Shown: positions 25,365 through 34,594 of the stretch, piece after piece
How the letters are laid out: the number at the start of each line of letters is the position of its first letter
How positions within the stretch are numbered: position 1 is the first letter of the stretch
DNA from: Candidatus Eremiobacterota bacterium
GTDB taxonomy: Bacteria > Vulcanimicrobiota > Vulcanimicrobiia > Vulcanimicrobiales > Vulcanimicrobiaceae
DNA: 64,000 bases
Assembly (NCBI GenBank): GCA_019240525.1
Contig: JAFAYE010000001.1
Location: 2,329,300-2,393,299 of the forward strand
Direction: 5' to 3'
Program-made: the position numbers and the translations under genes
Notes under the pieces: model-generated
What the model saw: the letters and a program-made list of their open reading frames with translations, nothing else
Told to the model about the DNA's origin: nothing
Database searches by the model: none

Positions 25365-26324
25365 ATGCAAACGCCTGTGGTTCACCCCATCGACCTTGCG
25401 TCGATCGAGGCGGCGCGGACGCGGATCGCCGCAACCATCGTGCGCACCCCGCTCGTGCGGCTCGAGCTCGGTGATCGCTATCCGGACGTGCGGCTCAAGC
25501 TCGAGAACTTACAGCCGATCAACGCTTACAAGCTTCGCGGCGCGGCGAATGCCGTAGCTGGGCTTCAGCCGCACGAACGCGCCCGCGGCGTTTGGACGAT
25601 CAGCGCGGGGAATGCGGGCCAAGGCGTGGCGTACGCCGCGCGCAGCGCGGGTGTGCCGTGCACTGTGGTTGCAATCGAAACGGCGCCGGAATCCAAGCTC
25701 GAACGAATGCGCGCGCTCGGCGCGCGACTCGTCCTCGCGCCCTATGAGGTTTGCTGGAAAGCGCTCGAGGAACGCGCCTATCCGGGCGTTGAGGGAACCT
25801 TCATCCATCCGTTCGACGACGACAATTTCATCGCCGGACACGCGACGATGGGACTCGAGATTCTGGAAGACGCTCCCGACACCGTCGCCGTCATCGCGGC
25901 GATTGGCGGAGGCGGATTGATTACCGGGTTGGGAAGTGCCATGCGAGCGCTCAAGCCCGAGATCAAGGTGTGGGGAGCCGAACCTTCTACCGCTTCACCG
26001 GCGGCCGCGTCTTTTGCGGCCGGCTCACCGCAGGTTTTTCGCGGCTGGACGGCTTCGTTCGTTGACGGCGCGGGCGGACAGAGCCTTTTCCCTCGCATGT
26101 GGGAACGGATGCGACCCGTTGTGGACGGCGTGATCGTCGTCACGCTCGACGAGGTTCGCGCAGCGATGCGTTTGATCGCTCAGAGAGTTCGCGTCATTAC
26201 CGAAGGGGCGGGAGCCTTGGCCGTAGCCGCCGCGCTTACGTGCAAGCCCGGCTCGGGTCCCATCGTGGCGATCGTTTCGGGCGGAAATATCGACCTCGAG
26301 AAGTTCAGCGAGTTAATTCGTTAG
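25365..26324 (+). CDS. Threonine/serine dehydratase-like PLP enzyme
   Basis: 319 residues of fold-type II PLP enzyme: LKLENLQPINAYKLRGAANA holds the Schiff-base lysine, ISAGNAGQGVAYAA binds the substrate carboxylate, AAIGGGGLITGLG is the phosphate loop and IVSGGNIDLE closes the site. There is no C-terminal regulatory ACT domain, so it resembles catabolic threonine dehydratase or serine racemase-type members. It starts 4 nt after the oxidoreductase gene. Its 3' end overlaps the convergent threonine aldolase by 20 bp; the two act on the same amino acid, which suggests threonine/serine catabolism here. Confidence 0.85.
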   Translation: MQTPVVHPIDLASIEAARTRIAATIVRTPLVRLELGDRYPDVRLKLENLQPINAYKLRGAANAVAGLQPHERARGVWTISAGNAGQGVAYAARSAGVPCTVVAIETAPESKLERMRALGARLVLAPYEVCWKALEERAYPGVEGTFIHPFDDDNFIAGHATMGLEILEDAPDTVAVIAAIGGGGLITGLGSAMRALKPEIKVWGAEPSTASPAAASFAAGSPQVFRGWTASFVDGAGGQSLFPRMWERMRPVVDGVIVVTLDEVRAAMRLIAQRVRVITEGAGALAVAAALTCKPGSGPIVAIVSGGNIDLEKFSELIR

Positions 26325-27369
26325 CGGCTGCTACACACGAGCGTTCTACGCACTCGGCAAACTCCTCGATGTCGCGCTCGGTCGTCGCCCAATGCGCCAT
26401 CCAGCGTACCTCGGGCAAAGATTCATTGAAGACGTAGAAGGGAAACTCACGCTGGATGCGCTCGATCGCGCCGCGTTCGAGCGTTGCAAAGACGGCGTTG
26501 CATCGCACCGGACGCGTTACGCGCACGCCGGAGATCGTTGCTACCCGCTCGCCTAGTCGGCGAGCCATCGCGTTGGCGTGCGAGGCGTAGCGCGACCACC
26601 GATCGCCGGTGAGAAGCGCATCGAGTTGGGCGCCGAGATAACGCATTTTCGAGGCAAGCTGCATCGATTGCTTTTGCACGAAAGGGGCGGCCCCACCGTG
26701 CAGGCCCGGCGTAAAGAAGCAAATTGCTTCACCGAGCATCAAGCCGTTTTTTGTGCCGCCAAAGCTCAGCACGTCGACGCCGGCGTTGACCGTCGCCTCC
26801 CGCAAGGTCGCGCCCAACGCGACGGCAGCGTTCGCCAGACGGGCGCCGTCAACGTGGACGATCAATCCACGCGCATGAGCAAAGGTGCAAAGCTCGCGCA
26901 ACTCGTCGATTTCGTAGACGCCGCCGAACTCCGTCGCTTGGGATATTGAAACGGCGCGCGGTTGCGCGAAATGGACCTCTCGGTCCGCGTGCAGATGCGA
27001 CGCGATATCGGAGGGTCGCAGTTTTCCGTCGTCGGTTGCAATCGGAATGAGCTTCGACCCGCCGAAGCGCTCCAATGCGCCACATTCGTCGGTTTGTAAG
27101 TGCGCGCTCGCGGGCGCGAGCACGGCTTCCCATGGACGGAGCAGCGAACTCAGCGCGGCCACGTTCGCGCCAGTGCCGTTGAAGGTGAAATAGACATCCG
27201 TCTCATCCCCGAAATGCTCGCGGAATCGAGCAACGGCTCGGGCCGTCCAGGGATCACCGCCGTAAGCAGCGGCATCTCCGGCGTTGGCCGCAACGATCGC
27301 TTCGAGGATCTCCGGCGCGATGGGTGCGTTATTGTCGCTGGCAAAGCTGCGGCGCGATGAAGAATTCAT
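26305..27369 (-). CDS. ltaE: Low-specificity L-threonine aldolase
   Basis: 354 residues of fold-type I PLP enzyme: SDNNAPIAPEILEAI at the N-terminus, FTFNGTGANVAAL, QATEFGGVYEIDEL, VHVDGARLANA and the PLP lysine in VLSFGGTKNGLML. It cleaves L-threonine or allo-threonine to glycine and acetaldehyde. It is a monocistronic minus-strand gene, tail to tail with the dehydratase-like gene and divergent from etfD. Family members also act on other beta-hydroxy amino acids, so threonine specificity is presumptive. Confidence 0.88.
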   Translation of the reverse strand: MNSSSRRSFASDNNAPIAPEILEAIVAANAGDAAAYGGDPWTARAVARFREHFGDETDVYFTFNGTGANVAALSSLLRPWEAVLAPASAHLQTDECGALERFGGSKLIPIATDDGKLRPSDIASHLHADREVHFAQPRAVSISQATEFGGVYEIDELRELCTFAHARGLIVHVDGARLANAAVALGATLREATVNAGVDVLSFGGTKNGLMLGEAICFFTPGLHGGAAPFVQKQSMQLASKMRYLGAQLDALLTGDRWSRYASHANAMARRLGERVATISGVRVTRPVRCNAVFATLERGAIERIQREFPFYVFNESLPEVRWMAHWATTERDIEEFAECVERSCVAAANELTR

Positions 27370-27392
27370 AGCTGGCGGCGATTGCGCGGTCG

Positions 27393-27421
27393 CTGAGGAG
27401 TCACCTTGCGCGCCGTATAAC
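27393..27421 (+). promoter_or_regulatory. Probable promoter of etfD, giving a near-leaderless mRNA
   Basis: CTGAGG (27393-27398), a 17-nt spacer and TATAAC (27416-27421). The etfD ATG begins 8 nt after the -10, so transcription should start within about one base of it. There is no Shine-Dalgarno sequence before that ATG. Confidence 0.5.
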
Positions 27422-27429
27422 TACTAGCC

Positions 27430-29082
27430 ATGCCCGAGCGCGACCGTCTCGAAGTTGATGTCCTCTTTGTCGGTGCCGGTCCGGCGAGCCTTGCGGGCGC
27501 GATTCGGCTCGGTCAGCTCGCGCAGGCTGCCGGTCGCGCTCTTGAAATTCTGGTGATCGAAAAAGGCGGGGAGATCGGTCATCATGGACTCTCCGGCGCC
27601 GTGATGGATCCTCGCGCTCTGGACGAGCTTTTGCCCTCGTGGAGGGAATCTGCGCCGATCGAGTCGCCGGTGACGACCGACGAACTCTGGTTTCTGACAT
27701 CGCGCGCAAAGATCAAAGCCCCCTTCACGCCTCCGCCGCTCAAGAATCATGGTAAGTACGTCGCATCGCTGCAGAAGATGTGCAAGTGGCTCGGTGAGGT
27801 CGCGGAAGCAAGTACCGCTCAGGTTTTCCCGGCCTTTCCTGGCCAGGAGCTGCTCTGGCACGAAAACCGGGTGATCGGCGTTCGGACCGGCGACAAGGGA
27901 CTCGATCACAACGGTCAACCGAGATCCAACTACGAGCCGGGCGCAGACATCATCGCGAAAGTTGTCGTTTTGGGCGAAGGACCCCGCGGCACCCTGGCCA
28001 AGCAGGCCGCGTCTCGTCTGAATCTTTACGAGGGACGTCAGCCGCAAGTCTACGCGGCCGGCGTTAAAGAGCTGTGGCAACTCCCCGACGACCGCGTGAA
28101 GGCGGGTTCGGTCGTCCACACCCTTGGATATCCGCTTCCGACGGAAACGTTCGGCGGCGGGTTTATCTACGGAATGCGCGACAACATTCTCGATATCGGC
28201 CTTGTAACAGGGTTAGATTACAAGAATCCGACCACCGATCCGCACAACGAGCTGCAGCGAATGAAAGAGCATCCCGTTGTTCGCGCCATGCTCGAGGGCG
28301 GCTCGCTGATTCGCTACGGCGCGAAGGCAATTCCGGAGGGTGGCCTCTTCGCGATGCCGCGTCCGTATGCCGACGGATTGCTGCTGGTCGGTGACTCTGC
28401 CGGCTTCTTGAACGGCATGCGGCTCAAAGGCATTCACCTCGGCATGAAGTCAGGAATGCTTGCGGCAGAGACGATCTGGGAAGCGCTGCAGGCCGAACGC
28501 TACGATAGCGCAACGCTCGCGTCGTTCGAGCGGCGATTCAAAGACTCGTGGGCCTATGCCGAGCTTCGCTCCGCCCGGAACTTCCATCAGGGATTTCACA
28601 ATGGAATGGTCGCGGGACTCGTCAACGCCGGCCTATCGACCTTCACCGGCGGCGCCGGTTTCGGATTCATCGACAAGCTCCGCGGTGAGCACGGGTACGC
28701 GCGGATGAAGAAAATGGGGTTTGCGCCTACGCCGACGCCGCGCGCTCGTATCGACAACACGATCACCTTCGACAAGCTGACCGACGTGTACAACAGCGGA
28801 ACGATGCATGAAGAGAATCAGCCGTGCCATCTCATCGTTTCGGACACGAACATTTGCCGCGACCGGTGCACGCGCGAGTATGGCAATCCGTGCGAGTATT
28901 TTTGCCCTGCCGCGGTCTACGAACCAATGTTTGAAGCGGTCGATAATGGGTTTGAAGGCCGGCTGCAGATCAACTTCACGAATTGCGTGCATTGCAAGAC
29001 GTGCGACATCGCCGATCCGTATCAAATCATCACGTGGGTGCCTCCGCAGGGGGGCGAAGGGCCGATCTATCTCGGAATGTGA
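27430..29082 (+). CDS. etfD: Electron-transfer flavoprotein:quinone oxidoreductase
   Basis: 550 residues, usual family length. N-terminal FAD motif VDVLFVGAGPASLAGAIRL, then GHHGLSGAVMDPRAL, GCRGTLAKQ-type EGPRGTLAKQ, and GLLLVGDSAGFLNGMRLKGIHLGMKSG. The C-terminal ferredoxin-like domain has four cysteines in C-REYGNPCEYFCP and NCVHCKTCDI for a [4Fe-4S] cluster. The enzyme takes electrons from ETF, reduced by acyl-CoA and other dehydrogenases, into the membrane quinone, here presumably menaquinone. No ETF alpha/beta gene is in the window. thiO follows with a slight overlap. Confidence 0.93.
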   Translation: MPERDRLEVDVLFVGAGPASLAGAIRLGQLAQAAGRALEILVIEKGGEIGHHGLSGAVMDPRALDELLPSWRESAPIESPVTTDELWFLTSRAKIKAPFTPPPLKNHGKYVASLQKMCKWLGEVAEASTAQVFPAFPGQELLWHENRVIGVRTGDKGLDHNGQPRSNYEPGADIIAKVVVLGEGPRGTLAKQAASRLNLYEGRQPQVYAAGVKELWQLPDDRVKAGSVVHTLGYPLPTETFGGGFIYGMRDNILDIGLVTGLDYKNPTTDPHNELQRMKEHPVVRAMLEGGSLIRYGAKAIPEGGLFAMPRPYADGLLLVGDSAGFLNGMRLKGIHLGMKSGMLAAETIWEALQAERYDSATLASFERRFKDSWAYAELRSARNFHQGFHNGMVAGLVNAGLSTFTGGAGFGFIDKLRGEHGYARMKKMGFAPTPTPRARIDNTITFDKLTDVYNSGTMHEENQPCHLIVSDTNICRDRCTREYGNPCEYFCPAAVYEPMFEAVDNGFEGRLQINFTNCVHCKTCDIADPYQIITWVPPQGGEGPIYLGM

Positions 29083-30229
29083 GGAGGTTCGTTCTGAGGG
29101 CGACGTCGTCGTCGTCGGCGCAGGCCTGATCGGACTCTCCATTGCCTTTGAGCTGGCCGAGCGCGGTGCTTCCGTCCGGATCTACGATCGCGCCGAGCCT
29201 GCGCGCGCGGCTTCGTGGGCCGGCGCTGGGATGCTCGCCCCGTACACCGAGCGCATCGCCAACGAGTCGTTGCGCGCATTATGCGCGCTGTCGCTGCAGG
29301 AATATCCGAATTTTGTCGCACGCGTTCGCGAGGCCGGCGGCGTCGAGCCACAGCTGCGGCTCGACGGGGTCTTGTATGCGGCCTTTGACGACGAAGAATA
29401 CGAATCGCTCCGCGCGCGCGCTGCGGACCTGCGAGCTCGCGGCATCGATTGCGAGCTTCTCGACCGTGCCAGCGTACTGGCTGGCGACGCATGGCTTGGA
29501 GCCGGCCTCACGGGCGGGTTGCTCAAACGATCGGAGGGATACGTCGATAACCGCCGGCTTGGCCGCGCCCTCGTCGCCGCCTGCGCGGCGCGCGGCGTGC
29601 GGATCGAGCAGAGCTTTTCGACGTCGGTCGAGTGCGATTCTCGCAGGGTGCTCGGGGTGCGCACCGACCGCGGATTCGTCGCATCGCGCGCGGTCGTCAA
29701 CGCGTGTGGTGCGTGGAGTGCTCGCCTTGCCGGCGTGCCGCCGGCGTGCGTTCCCCCCGTCGAGCCGATCAAGGGACAGATGATCGCGTTAAACGTACCG
29801 ATCGGATTCGTGCGACGCGCTACGTGGGTGCCGGGAGCGTACCTGGTACCTCGCGACGACGGGCGACTATTGATCGGTGCGACCGTGGAGGCCGCCGGCT
29901 TCGACGAACGCGTGACCGCCGAAGGCGTTCACGCACTCTTGCACGCCGCTTTGGCCGCCGCGCCGGCGTTGGCAGGCTTCTCGATAACCGAGAGCTGGGC
30001 GGGGATTCGGCCGGGAACGCCCGACGAGCTTCCTTTTCTTGGCGCAACGCCGCTCGAGGGCTTGTTCCTGGCGACCGGACATTTCCGCAATGGAATCTTG
30101 CTCGCGCCCGCAACCGCGCGCTTGATCGCCGATGCCATCGAAAGCCGCCCGAGTGCGACGCTCGACCCCTTCGGGCTCGGCCGCCTCGGCACGAAACGGC
30201 CCAGGACGGAACGAATCACCTCGAGGTGA
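29069..30229 (+). CDS. thiO: Glycine oxidase ThiO (start codon unresolved)
   Basis: FAD-dependent D-amino-acid-oxidase-fold protein with DVVVVGAGLIGLSIAFELAERG near the start, AASWAGAGMLAPY, LKRSEGYVDNRRL, AVVNACGAWSARL and the C-terminal ITESWAGIRPGTPDELPFLG and GHFRNGILLAPATA. It oxidises glycine to iminoglycine for thiazole synthesis, in keeping with thiS and thiG just downstream. No ATG, GTG or TTG lies in frame between 28952, deep inside etfD, and the homology start near 29102. An ATC at 29069, 8 nt after AAGG, is the least bad start. A strong GAGGAGG at 29081 has no usable codon after it. The 5' coordinate is provisional. Confidence 0.85.
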   Translation: MSECEEVRSEGDVVVVGAGLIGLSIAFELAERGASVRIYDRAEPARAASWAGAGMLAPYTERIANESLRALCALSLQEYPNFVARVREAGGVEPQLRLDGVLYAAFDDEEYESLRARAADLRARGIDCELLDRASVLAGDAWLGAGLTGGLLKRSEGYVDNRRLGRALVAACAARGVRIEQSFSTSVECDSRRVLGVRTDRGFVASRAVVNACGAWSARLAGVPPACVPPVEPIKGQMIALNVPIGFVRRATWVPGAYLVPRDDGRLLIGATVEAAGFDERVTAEGVHALLHAALAAAPALAGFSITESWAGIRPGTPDELPFLGATPLEGLFLATGHFRNGILLAPATARLIADAIESRPSATLDPFGLGRLGTKRPRTERITSR

Positions 30230-30426
30230 GAGCAACGATCAACGGACGGCTGCGCGAGTTTCCAAACGAGCTAACCGTCGCGGAGCTTCTCGAAATTCTC
30301 GGCTCCGCTCGCGCTGGAGTCGCCGTTGCCCGCAACGAGCAAGTCGTCGTTCGCGCCGAATACGGACGTCAGCGCGTCTGCGAGGGCGACCGCGTCGAAA
30401 TTATCGAAGCGGTCGCAGGTGGCTAG
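30226..30426 (+). CDS. thiS: Sulfur carrier protein ThiS
   Basis: 66 residues with beta-grasp pattern ([25 protein letters not shown]) ending in the essential Gly-Gly tail (EAVAGG). The C-terminal glycine becomes a thiocarboxylate that delivers sulfur to ThiG. The GTG start overlaps the thiO stop (GTGA), and thiG follows with no spacer to speak of. Confidence 0.88.
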   Translation: MRATINGRLREFPNELTVAELLEILGSARAGVAVARNEQVVVRAEYGRQRVCEGDRVEIIEAVAGG

Positions 30427-30427
30427 G

Positions 30428-31213
30428 ATGGATGGGGACACGTTCAAGATCGGACGGCACGAATTCGATTCACGTTTGATCGTCGGCACGGGAAAGTATC
30501 CCTCGCTTGCGGTGATGCAAGCGGCGCACGCCGCGAGCGGCGCGGCGATGGTGACCGTAGCGATACGACGCATCAATCTCGATGACGCCGAGGGAAAGAC
30601 GCTGCTGGAATACATCGATCGGGATCGGTACAAAATTCTTCCGAACACGGCGGGATGCTATTCGGCGAAAGAGGCTGTGTTGACGGCGCAGCTCGCGCGC
30701 GAACTCTTGGAGACCGATCTCATCAAGCTCGAAGTTATCGGAGACGCGCAGACCCTGTATCCTCACTCGCAGGAAACGCTCCTTGCAGCCGAAGAGCTGG
30801 TCAAGCAGGGTTTCACCGTGCTGCCCTACATCGGCGATGACCCCGTGGCGTGCACGCACCTCGAGGAGATCGGCTGCGCCGCGGTCATGCCGTTGGCGGC
30901 GCCGATCGGAAGCGGTTTGGGAGTCTGCAATCCCTATTCGATTCGGATCATCAGAGAGCGTACGACCATACCGGTTATCGTCGATGCGGGGGTCGGCACC
31001 GCGTCCGATGCGGCGATCGCAATGGAGCTCGGCGTTGACGGATTGCTGATGAATACGGGAATCGGGCTTGCTCGCGATCCCGCGCTGATGGCAGCGGCGA
31101 TGAAGCACGCCGTGATCGCAGGGCGTGAGGCTTTCTTAGCCGGACGCATGGAGAAGCGCCTGTATGCAAGCGCATCGAGTCCAATGAAGGACCTCATTTC
31201 CACGTCGCGGTGA
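30428..31213 (+). CDS. thiG: Thiazole synthase ThiG
   Basis: 261 residues from the ATG at 30428, one base after the thiS stop. TIM-barrel motifs are [52 protein letters not shown] (Schiff-base lysine), [36 protein letters not shown] and [11 protein letters not shown]. ThiG condenses 1-deoxyxylulose 5-phosphate, dehydroglycine (from ThiO) and ThiS-thiocarboxylate sulfur to the thiazole of thiamine. Together with thiO and thiS it is a complete Bacillus-style thiazole module; thiC, thiD and thiE are not here. Confidence 0.95.
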   Translation: MDGDTFKIGRHEFDSRLIVGTGKYPSLAVMQAAHAASGAAMVTVAIRRINLDDAEGKTLLEYIDRDRYKILPNTAGCYSAKEAVLTAQLARELLETDLIKLEVIGDAQTLYPHSQETLLAAEELVKQGFTVLPYIGDDPVACTHLEEIGCAAVMPLAAPIGSGLGVCNPYSIRIIRERTTIPVIVDAGVGTASDAAIAMELGVDGLLMNTGIGLARDPALMAAAMKHAVIAGREAFLAGRMEKRLYASASSPMKDLISTSR

Positions 31214-31230
31214 TCGGCGAGAGACTCAGA

Positions 31231-32811
31231 TCACGATGACGCCAGGCGCCACGACCAGGCGTTCCAGAACGTGGAGCCGTTCGGAGCCGGAGCGATCCCG
31301 CGAACGTAGCTTCGGTAGACGTCGGGAATCCGAACTTGCCAAAGCGTGAAAAACGGGAGATCGCGAACGATCTCGCGCTGGACAACCGCGTAGTCGGATG
31401 CACGCCGGCTCCGCTGAGCGTTGTCGAGCGCGTCGCGCGTGGCGAAATCGGCACGCGGGTCGCACCAGAACGAGTAGTTCACGCCCGCCGGCGGCATTTG
31501 ATCGCAGCTTAGACTTCGCGAGTCGTCGGGATCGCTGCCCAGAACCCACCATGCGTCGTATGCGAGTTGGTAGCGGCCGCCGGCGAGGACGCCGCCCGCC
31601 GTGGACTGACCGTAGAACATGCCGCTGGGATACTGCTTGACGATGGTTCGGATGCCCACGCGCTGCAAGTCTTCTTGAATGATGGCGCTCACTAACGGCG
31701 AGCCGTTGATGATCTGCGGCGCGATGGCAAGCGTCAGCTCCAACGTACGTCCGCGGATGAGCCGCCGTGCCGCCGCGGGATCGTACCTCGGCGAGGACGT
31801 CGTGCCGTCGTATGCCCAACTGTTGCGCGGTTGATCGCCGTCGACGACGAGGCCGCTTCCGTGCGTCGCAGCCGCAACGAGCGTCCGGCGATCGATTGCC
31901 ATCGCGATCGCACGGCGAACGCGGACGTCGCGCAGGATCGCGTCGCGAAGGTTAAACCGCAAAACGTGCAAGTCGTTGACCGGCGTGAGCGCGATGCGAA
32001 GCGCGGAAATCGTTCGCAGCTGCGGCAAGAGCGCAGGATCGACGTCGAAGTAAGCGTCGGTTTCGCCGGTGCGGAGAACTTCGAGCCGAGTATTCGGATC
32101 GGGGATAATCCGATAGACCAGGCGCTCGATGTGGGGTTTCCCGCGCCAGTAGAGCGGATTGGCAACCAACGTGATGCTGTCCCCGTGCGCCCAACGAACC
32201 ACCTTGAACGGACCCGAGCCGATTGGCCGCTCGTTATAGGCGATGCGGTTCAAGTCGGAGTAGCGCGCAAGAAGATGCGCCGGCATGATCGCGCCGACCC
32301 CTTGCGGCCCAAAGAAATACTGCACGAAGGGAGAGAATCGCCGGCGTAAGCGGACTACGATCGTTCGCGCGCCACGCGCGTCGATCGCCTGCACTTCCTG
32401 ATAGCCGACGCGCGAGGATACGTTATTTCGACGGTCGACGATTGCGCGATAGGAGAAGACGATGTCCGCCGCAGTCAAGGGGGATCCATCCTGCCAGCGG
32501 ACGTTGCGACGGAGATGATAGGTGATCGTTCGCTGATCGCGCGAGATGCCGCCGTTGGCCAAGGTCGGCACCGTCTGAGCGATTTCGCCAATCGCATTGC
32601 CGCGATCGTCGTTCTCGATCAGATATGACATGTAGAGATGGCTGAAGTTGAGCTCGTCGGATTCGTTGGAGAGCATCGGATTCAACGAATCGGGCTCGCC
32701 GGCGAGGCCGCTGAAGACGAGTTGCGAGCCGGACGTATGCCGTTCGCCGGCCGCAGAGCAGGCGGCGCACGCGATGGCCAGGACCAGCGAAAGATGGACG
32801 CGGCGCGTCAT
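31231..32811 (-). CDS. Peptide/nickel-type ABC transporter solute-binding lipoprotein (family 5)
   Basis: 526 residues from the ATG at 32811, ATGA overlap with the upstream methyltransferase stop. Lipoprotein signal near residues 1-20 (LSLVLAIACAAC). Family-5 hallmarks are DSLNPMLSNESDELNFSHLYMSYLIE, RTITYHLRRNVRWQDGSPLTAADIVFSYRAI, RPIGSGPFKVVRW and VRRAIAMAIDRRTLV. It should bind oligopeptides or similar solutes outside the inner membrane. No permease or ATPase gene is adjacent, so it relies on a transporter elsewhere or has another role. It resembles the SBP at 35133 in order of motifs. Confidence 0.88.
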   Translation of the reverse strand: MTRRVHLSLVLAIACAACSAAGERHTSGSQLVFSGLAGEPDSLNPMLSNESDELNFSHLYMSYLIENDDRGNAIGEIAQTVPTLANGGISRDQRTITYHLRRNVRWQDGSPLTAADIVFSYRAIVDRRNNVSSRVGYQEVQAIDARGARTIVVRLRRRFSPFVQYFFGPQGVGAIMPAHLLARYSDLNRIAYNERPIGSGPFKVVRWAHGDSITLVANPLYWRGKPHIERLVYRIIPDPNTRLEVLRTGETDAYFDVDPALLPQLRTISALRIALTPVNDLHVLRFNLRDAILRDVRVRRAIAMAIDRRTLVAAATHGSGLVVDGDQPRNSWAYDGTTSSPRYDPAAARRLIRGRTLELTLAIAPQIINGSPLVSAIIQEDLQRVGIRTIVKQYPSGMFYGQSTAGGVLAGGRYQLAYDAWWVLGSDPDDSRSLSCDQMPPAGVNYSFWCDPRADFATRDALDNAQRSRRASDYAVVQREIVRDLPFFTLWQVRIPDVYRSYVRGIAPAPNGSTFWNAWSWRLASS

Positions 32812-33371
32812 CGCTTGTGCGCGATCGCAAACCAATGCACCGCGCCACGCAACGGACGTTCGCGATGGGCCCACGCTCCGGCAGTGTCGTCCGCGCAGGT
32901 TTCGGCAAGCTCTTCGATCTGAAACTCGCGTTGCAGCACTCCAAGCAAGGCGTCGCGGTCGAAATACGCATGGAGGATGCCGCGTTCGTCCCCGTCGAGC
33001 GGCACGAACGTGAAATCATCCACGCGTGCGCCTTTCCCGAAGCGCCGGTCGCTCGTCGAACCAAAGGTCGCATAGAGTAGTCCGCCGCCGTGCAGGTTTT
33101 GCGCGATCGCACTCAACCGAGCCGCGATTGCCGCCGGCGTGCCGTGCAGCAGCCCATGCGTGGATAGAGCGGCGGTAAAAGGCTGCGGCGCGTTTGGAAT
33201 CGGCGTCTCCGATTCGGCAGTGTCGTCGCCCACGGCGACGACACAAAAGCCTGCGCGGCGCAGCGCCTCAGCGTTGCGTCCGTGCCCGGCGGCGAAATCT
33301 AGCACTCGGCTCTGCGGCCTCGACTGCAGGCGTTTGATGAGGCGTTCGGCCAATGGATGAGGCGCACTCAC
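32808..33371 (-). CDS. Class I SAM-dependent methyltransferase
   Basis: 187 residues, GTG start. Motif I VLDFAAGHGRNAEALRRAG at about 23-41 binds SAM; later regions FTAALSTHGLLHGTP and GGGLLYATFG correspond to motifs II and III. The chain is somewhat short, and the acidic end of motif I/II (VVAVGDD) is present. Substrate unknown. It is translationally coupled to the downstream solute-binding lipoprotein (ATGA) and divergent from bcp. Confidence 0.75.
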   Translation of the reverse strand: MSAPHPLAERLIKRLQSRPQSRVLDFAAGHGRNAEALRRAGFCVVAVGDDTAESETPIPNAPQPFTAALSTHGLLHGTPAAIAARLSAIAQNLHGGGLLYATFGSTSDRRFGKGARVDDFTFVPLDGDERGILHAYFDRDALLGVLQREFQIEELAETCADDTAGAWAHRERPLRGAVHWFAIAHKR

Positions 33372-33399
33372 TCGAAGCTTTTTCTAGAAAGGGCGAGAA

Positions 33400-33816
33400 A
33401 TGCTTGGCGAAGGCGATCGGCTTCCCGCCGTCACCCTGCTTGACGATCAAGGCGGCTCGGTCACGACGACCGATTTGCTCGGAGCACCCCTGGTTTTGTA
33501 TTTCTACCCGAAGGACGACACGCCCGGATGCACCACCGAGGCGTCCCAGTTCCGCGATCTGTTCGAGCAGTTCGAAAAGAAAAAGGCGCGCATCGTCGGT
33601 GTCAGCCGCGACTCCGTGGAATCGCATCAACGTTTCAAGAAGAAATTTTCCATCCCGTTCACCTTGCTCGCGGATACAGAATCGCAGCTTTATAAAGCGT
33701 TGGGCGTCAATGGCCGCTCGACGTTTCTCCTCGACGAAAGCGGTCGAATCGTCAAGGTGTGGCCGAAGGTCAACGTCAACGAGCATGCGGACGAGGTGCT
33801 CGCATCGTTGCCCTGA
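33400..33816 (+). CDS. bcp: Peroxiredoxin of the Bcp/PrxQ family (1-Cys form)
   Basis: 138 residues with LVLYFYPKDDTPGCTTEASQFRD: the peroxidatic cysteine is in the TPGCT motif at residue 44. In many Bcp proteins the resolving cysteine sits five residues later (TPGCTTEAC). Here that position is Ser, and there is no other cysteine, so the enzyme must be regenerated by an external thiol. It reduces peroxides in the cytoplasm. The stop overlaps the next start (CTGA). Confidence 0.9.
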   Translation: MLGEGDRLPAVTLLDDQGGSVTTTDLLGAPLVLYFYPKDDTPGCTTEASQFRDLFEQFEKKKARIVGVSRDSVESHQRFKKKFSIPFTLLADTESQLYKALGVNGRSTFLLDESGRIVKVWPKVNVNEHADEVLASLP

Positions 33817-34583
33817 GCCGCGAGCTTGCCCTGCACGTTGTCGGCTCGAGCCCGGCGATGCCGCGCCCAGGCGGCGCTTGCAGCTGTTATCTGGTGAAGA
33901 GCCGCAACGCGGCCGTGCTCTTCGACATTGGCTCCGGCTCCGCGGGGAAGCTGCGCCTCGCGGTCGACTATACGGACCTTGATGCGATTCTCATCACCCA
34001 CATGCATGCCGACCACTTCTTCGATCTCGTACCCTTGCGCTACGCGTTGAAGTATGGCGAGCGCCGAGCGGATCGGCTCCCGCTCTGGCTTCCGCCGGGT
34101 GGGTGCGACGCGTTGGATGCGCTGCGCCGCGCGGTCTCCGTCGATGCGCCGGCCGATTTTTTTGACGGCATCTTCGCGGTTCGCGAGTACGAGCCGTCGG
34201 AACCGATAATGGTCAAGGATATTCAGCTGCACTTGCGCAGGACACGGCATTACGTGCAGGCCTACGCGGTGCGCGCCGAGTGCTGCGAGACGAGCCTAAC
34301 GTATTCCGCAGATACGGCACCATCCGACGATGTTGTCGATTTCGCTCGCTCGAGTTCGCTCTTTCTTTGTGAGGCCGCTCTGGGGTTGGGCAGCGAGGAA
34401 GGCGAACGGGGACATTCTTCAGCCTGGGAAGCAGGCGAGATGGCGCATCAGGCGCGGGTGCGGCGGCTCCTGCTCACGCACTATCCCGCGCGAGATTCCG
34501 CGCAATCACTCGTCGAGGCCGCGCAGAGCCGCTACGAAGGTGCGGTGAGTGCGGCCGACGACGGCATCAAGCTCGACATCTAG
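33813..34583 (+). CDS. Metallo-beta-lactamase-fold hydrolase (RNase Z/PhnP-like), probable CTG start
   Basis: About 256 residues: LHVVGSSPAMPRPGGACSCYLVKS at the N-terminus, the zinc motif ILITHMHADHFFD, then TYSADTAPSDDVVDFARSSSLFLCEA and LLLTHYPARDSA. This pattern is typical of RNase Z-like/beta-CASP-free MBL proteins. The reading frame shows no ATG, GTG or TTG at the homology start. A CTG at 33813 overlaps the bcp TGA in the CTGA arrangement that parallels the many ATGA/GTGA overlaps here. A GTG at 33759 is possible but would overlap bcp by 58 bp. Substrate unknown. Confidence 0.8.
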   Translation: MSRELALHVVGSSPAMPRPGGACSCYLVKSRNAAVLFDIGSGSAGKLRLAVDYTDLDAILITHMHADHFFDLVPLRYALKYGERRADRLPLWLPPGGCDALDALRRAVSVDAPADFFDGIFAVREYEPSEPIMVKDIQLHLRRTRHYVQAYAVRAECCETSLTYSADTAPSDDVVDFARSSSLFLCEAALGLGSEEGERGHSSAWEAGEMAHQARVRRLLLTHYPARDSAQSLVEAAQSRYEGAVSAADDGIKLDI

Positions 34584-34594
34584 ATCCTTACGAG

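Noticed and set aside
29182-29772. Long antisense frame within thiO
   Set aside because: The sense strand carries continuous glycine-oxidase motifs; the antisense product is Arg/Ser/Pro-rich without motifs.
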